64,000 nt of DNA from Cupriavidus oxalaticus (GTDB lineage: Bacteria > Pseudomonadota > Gammaproteobacteria > Burkholderiales > Burkholderiaceae): the NCBI RefSeq assembly GCF_004768545.1, contig NZ_CP038636.1, positions 124,001 to 188,000 of the forward strand. The letters are read 5' to 3'. Under the pieces are notes generated by a model. It was given only the letters and a program-made list of their open reading frames with translations. It had not been told where the DNA came from and searched no databases. The position numbers and the translations under genes were made by a program. Shown here one piece after another: positions 62,604 through 64,000 of this stretch (position 1 is its first letter; every line of letters starts with the position of its first letter).

Positions 62604-64000
62604 TCATGCGCCGGTCATCGTCTCTGCCGAGACTTCCCACCCGGCGTCGATACCACCTGGCAGCATCTGCCCACGGTCTTCACCAACCTCGACGTCTATC
62701 AGGCGATTCAGCTTATTGTTCATTGCGACGACAAGCTCGAGGTGTCTGCGTTCCGCAGCCAGATTATGCATTTCGAACGGGTCAGTCTGCAGGTCATAAA
62801 GCTCCACATCATTGAACCGATAGAGTTCTTCCGGTGTCGTGGGTCGGTTATGCTGCTTGGGCGAGAAGTAGCGAGCGAAACTATACCGTCCATCATGGAT
62901 GGAACGCACGGCGCCTCGCTTCATCAAATCGGGTCGGATGCCGGCACTCTTTAGTTGGTCCGGTTTTCCGCCTTTCTGGATGTGGTCCACGGCTTTGAAG
63001 AGAAAGTCGCCATCGATGTAGGCGAGCATGTTGTAGCAGAACAGCGCACCGTCGCGAACGGTATTCGGATCGGCTTTCTCAGGGGCGCCAAGCACTCCCG
63101 AAAAATCCTTCCCGGCCAGCCCCTTGACGATGGAAGCGCGTCTATCGGGGGCAACGCCGGTCATTGCGACCAGCGTCGGCGCAATATCCAGGTGTGACGT
63201 TACGGCGCGACATTGCTTGCCACCGGGGTAAGCCGGGTGCGCAATGATCAAGGGAACATTGTTCTGTTCCCGATATGAGACGGCTCCCTTGGCGTGGAGC
63301 TGATGGGCGCCGTCCATATCGCCGTGGTCGGACGTCAGAATTACGATGGTCTTGTCGGTAAGGCCTCCCGCATCAAGCTCGGCCAGAATGGCTGCAATAT
63401 TGCGGTCAACATCGCGCATGCAATTCAGGTAATAGTTATGCCGCCGGCGCCAGCGTGCGTCCTCGTTGGGAATCGCCCCGACCAAGGCATCGTGCGAGCG
63501 CAGGAAATCGCGGTGGGCTGGGGGCCGCCCCGGTGCGTCGAGGGCCTGCACCCGGCTTTCCGGGAGCGAGAAGCCCCACTGCCTGGCGTACAGCGGGTCG
63601 GCCGGGTCGCGGGCTACGTGCGCGAGACCGCGCATTGCCTGAACCTGGGTGCCGGGAGCGTCGGTATCGTAGAACATCACGTCATGAGGGTTGACGAGAT
63701 TGACAGCGAGGAACCACGGCTTTCCCTGTGCCGCCAGCTCGCGCCCCTTTCCGCGCAACCAGCTCATGCCCATTGCAGATATTACGCCGTCATGCAGGTA
63801 ACCGCCGCTGGTGTGGGCGATGATGTCGCCAATACCGATGTAATCGGAGAAGCCATAGGCCTCCATTTCGGCCGTAAAGATCCTGGTCGGCGTACCAAGC
63901 TTGTTGACTGTCTCGAATTCCTTGGTGAGATGCCACTTGCCTTTGTAAGCGGTGTAGTAGCCTGCATCGCGTAGCATGTCGCCGAGCGTCCGCATCTCGG
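62604..64000 (-). CDS. Sulfatase (alkaline phosphatase superfamily), N-terminus outside the window
   Basis: The last 465 or so residues of a sulfatase. Visible: TLGDMLRDAGYYTAYKGKWHL, the PWFLAVNLVNPHDVMF segment, TSDHGDMDGAHQLHAKG with metal-binding Asp-His, and DIAPTLVAMTGV. The N-terminal metal site and the formylglycine motif (C-x-P-S-R) lie beyond 64000, so activity cannot be judged. The frame is open to the edge. It lies upstream of the patatin lipoprotein on the same strand. Confidence 0.92.
   Translation of the reverse strand, partial: EMRTLGDMLRDAGYYTAYKGKWHLTKEFETVNKLGTPTRIFTAEMEAYGFSDYIGIGDIIAHTSGGYLHDGVISAMGMSWLRGKGRELAAQGKPWFLAVNLVNPHDVMFYDTDAPGTQVQAMRGLAHVARDPADPLYARQWGFSLPESRVQALDAPGRPPAHRDFLRSHDALVGAIPNEDARWRRRHNYYLNCMRDVDRNIAAILAELDAGGLTDKTIVILTSDHGDMDGAHQLHAKGAVSYREQNNVPLIIAHPAYPGGKQCRAVTSHLDIAPTLVAMTGVAPDRRASIVKGLAGKDFSGVLGAPEKADPNTVRDGALFCYNMLAYIDGDFLFKAVDHIQKGGKPDQLKSAGIRPDLMKRGAVRSIHDGRYSFARYFSPKQHNRPTTPEELYRFNDVELYDLQTDPFEMHNLAAERRHLELVVAMNNKLNRLIDVEVGEDRGQMLPGGIDAGWEVSAETMTGA

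Overview
The window reads as chromosomal DNA from a high-GC beta-proteobacterium of the Burkholderiaceae, most like Cupriavidus or Ralstonia. That is inference from gene content: four Bug/TctC-type periplasmic receptors, OmpC-type porin, AraC regulators of the OruR type, an HU protein with a lysine/alanine tail, and a SUF operon of the SufBCDSU type. I see no rRNA, tRNA, CRISPR array or intact insertion sequence.

Layout. 1-1521: end of a branched-chain amino acid type ABC operon (livG, livF and the first codons of another gene), in which LivF has Arg in place of the Walker A Lys. 1838-3829: a thioredoxin-fold DUF255 protein. 3920-4139: a strongly promoted, multi-hairpin RNA gene ending in a terminator. 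4151-4861: an SDR. 5041-11540: Rrf2 regulator and a full SUF Fe-S assembly operon (sufBCDSU, sufT, Rieske ferredoxin). 11563-12512: small dimeric alpha-beta barrel type proteins. 12542-19694: LysR regulator and divergent operon Bug receptor / ADP-forming acyl-CoA synthetase / crotonase / aldehyde dehydrogenase / crotonase, which looks like a CoA-dependent acid-degradation route. 20085-26591: HU-like protein, GNAT relic, a giant AfsR/SARP-like ATPase regulator, a BBE-type flavin oxidase and a small secreted repeat protein.

26896-45298 is a catabolic island: five SDRs, three AraC/OruR regulators, two paralogous Bug receptors, two MDR/quinone oxidoreductases, a beta-lactamase-fold hydrolase with a damaged active site, a beta-keto acid cleavage enzyme (BKACE), a TauD-type dioxygenase, a porin and an alpha/beta hydrolase. 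Four promoters there carry a pair of 16-bp direct repeats exactly 21 bp apart, with a -10-like element 36-38 bp after the start of the second repeat. Three are nearly the same sequence and the fourth, beside its own AraC gene, is a variant. This ties the island together as one or two AraC regulons and is the most interesting signal in the window.

45418-55617: a YefM/ParE-type toxin-antitoxin pair, a patatin, two neighbouring pseudogenes with internal deletions (SDR and NDH-2), a DoxX protein, a bufferin precursor (BufA1/DUF2282), a two-component system, bufB-bufC (MNIO enzyme and partner), a PAS-GAF sensor with no output domain, and a second small secreted protein with the same repeat motif as the one at 26 kb. 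55683-64000: LysR and a divergent threonine-synthase-like / Bug operon, a RelB/ParE toxin-antitoxin pair, a patatin lipoprotein with a 35-bp TC/GA microsatellite directly upstream, and the C-terminal part of a sulfatase that runs off the window.
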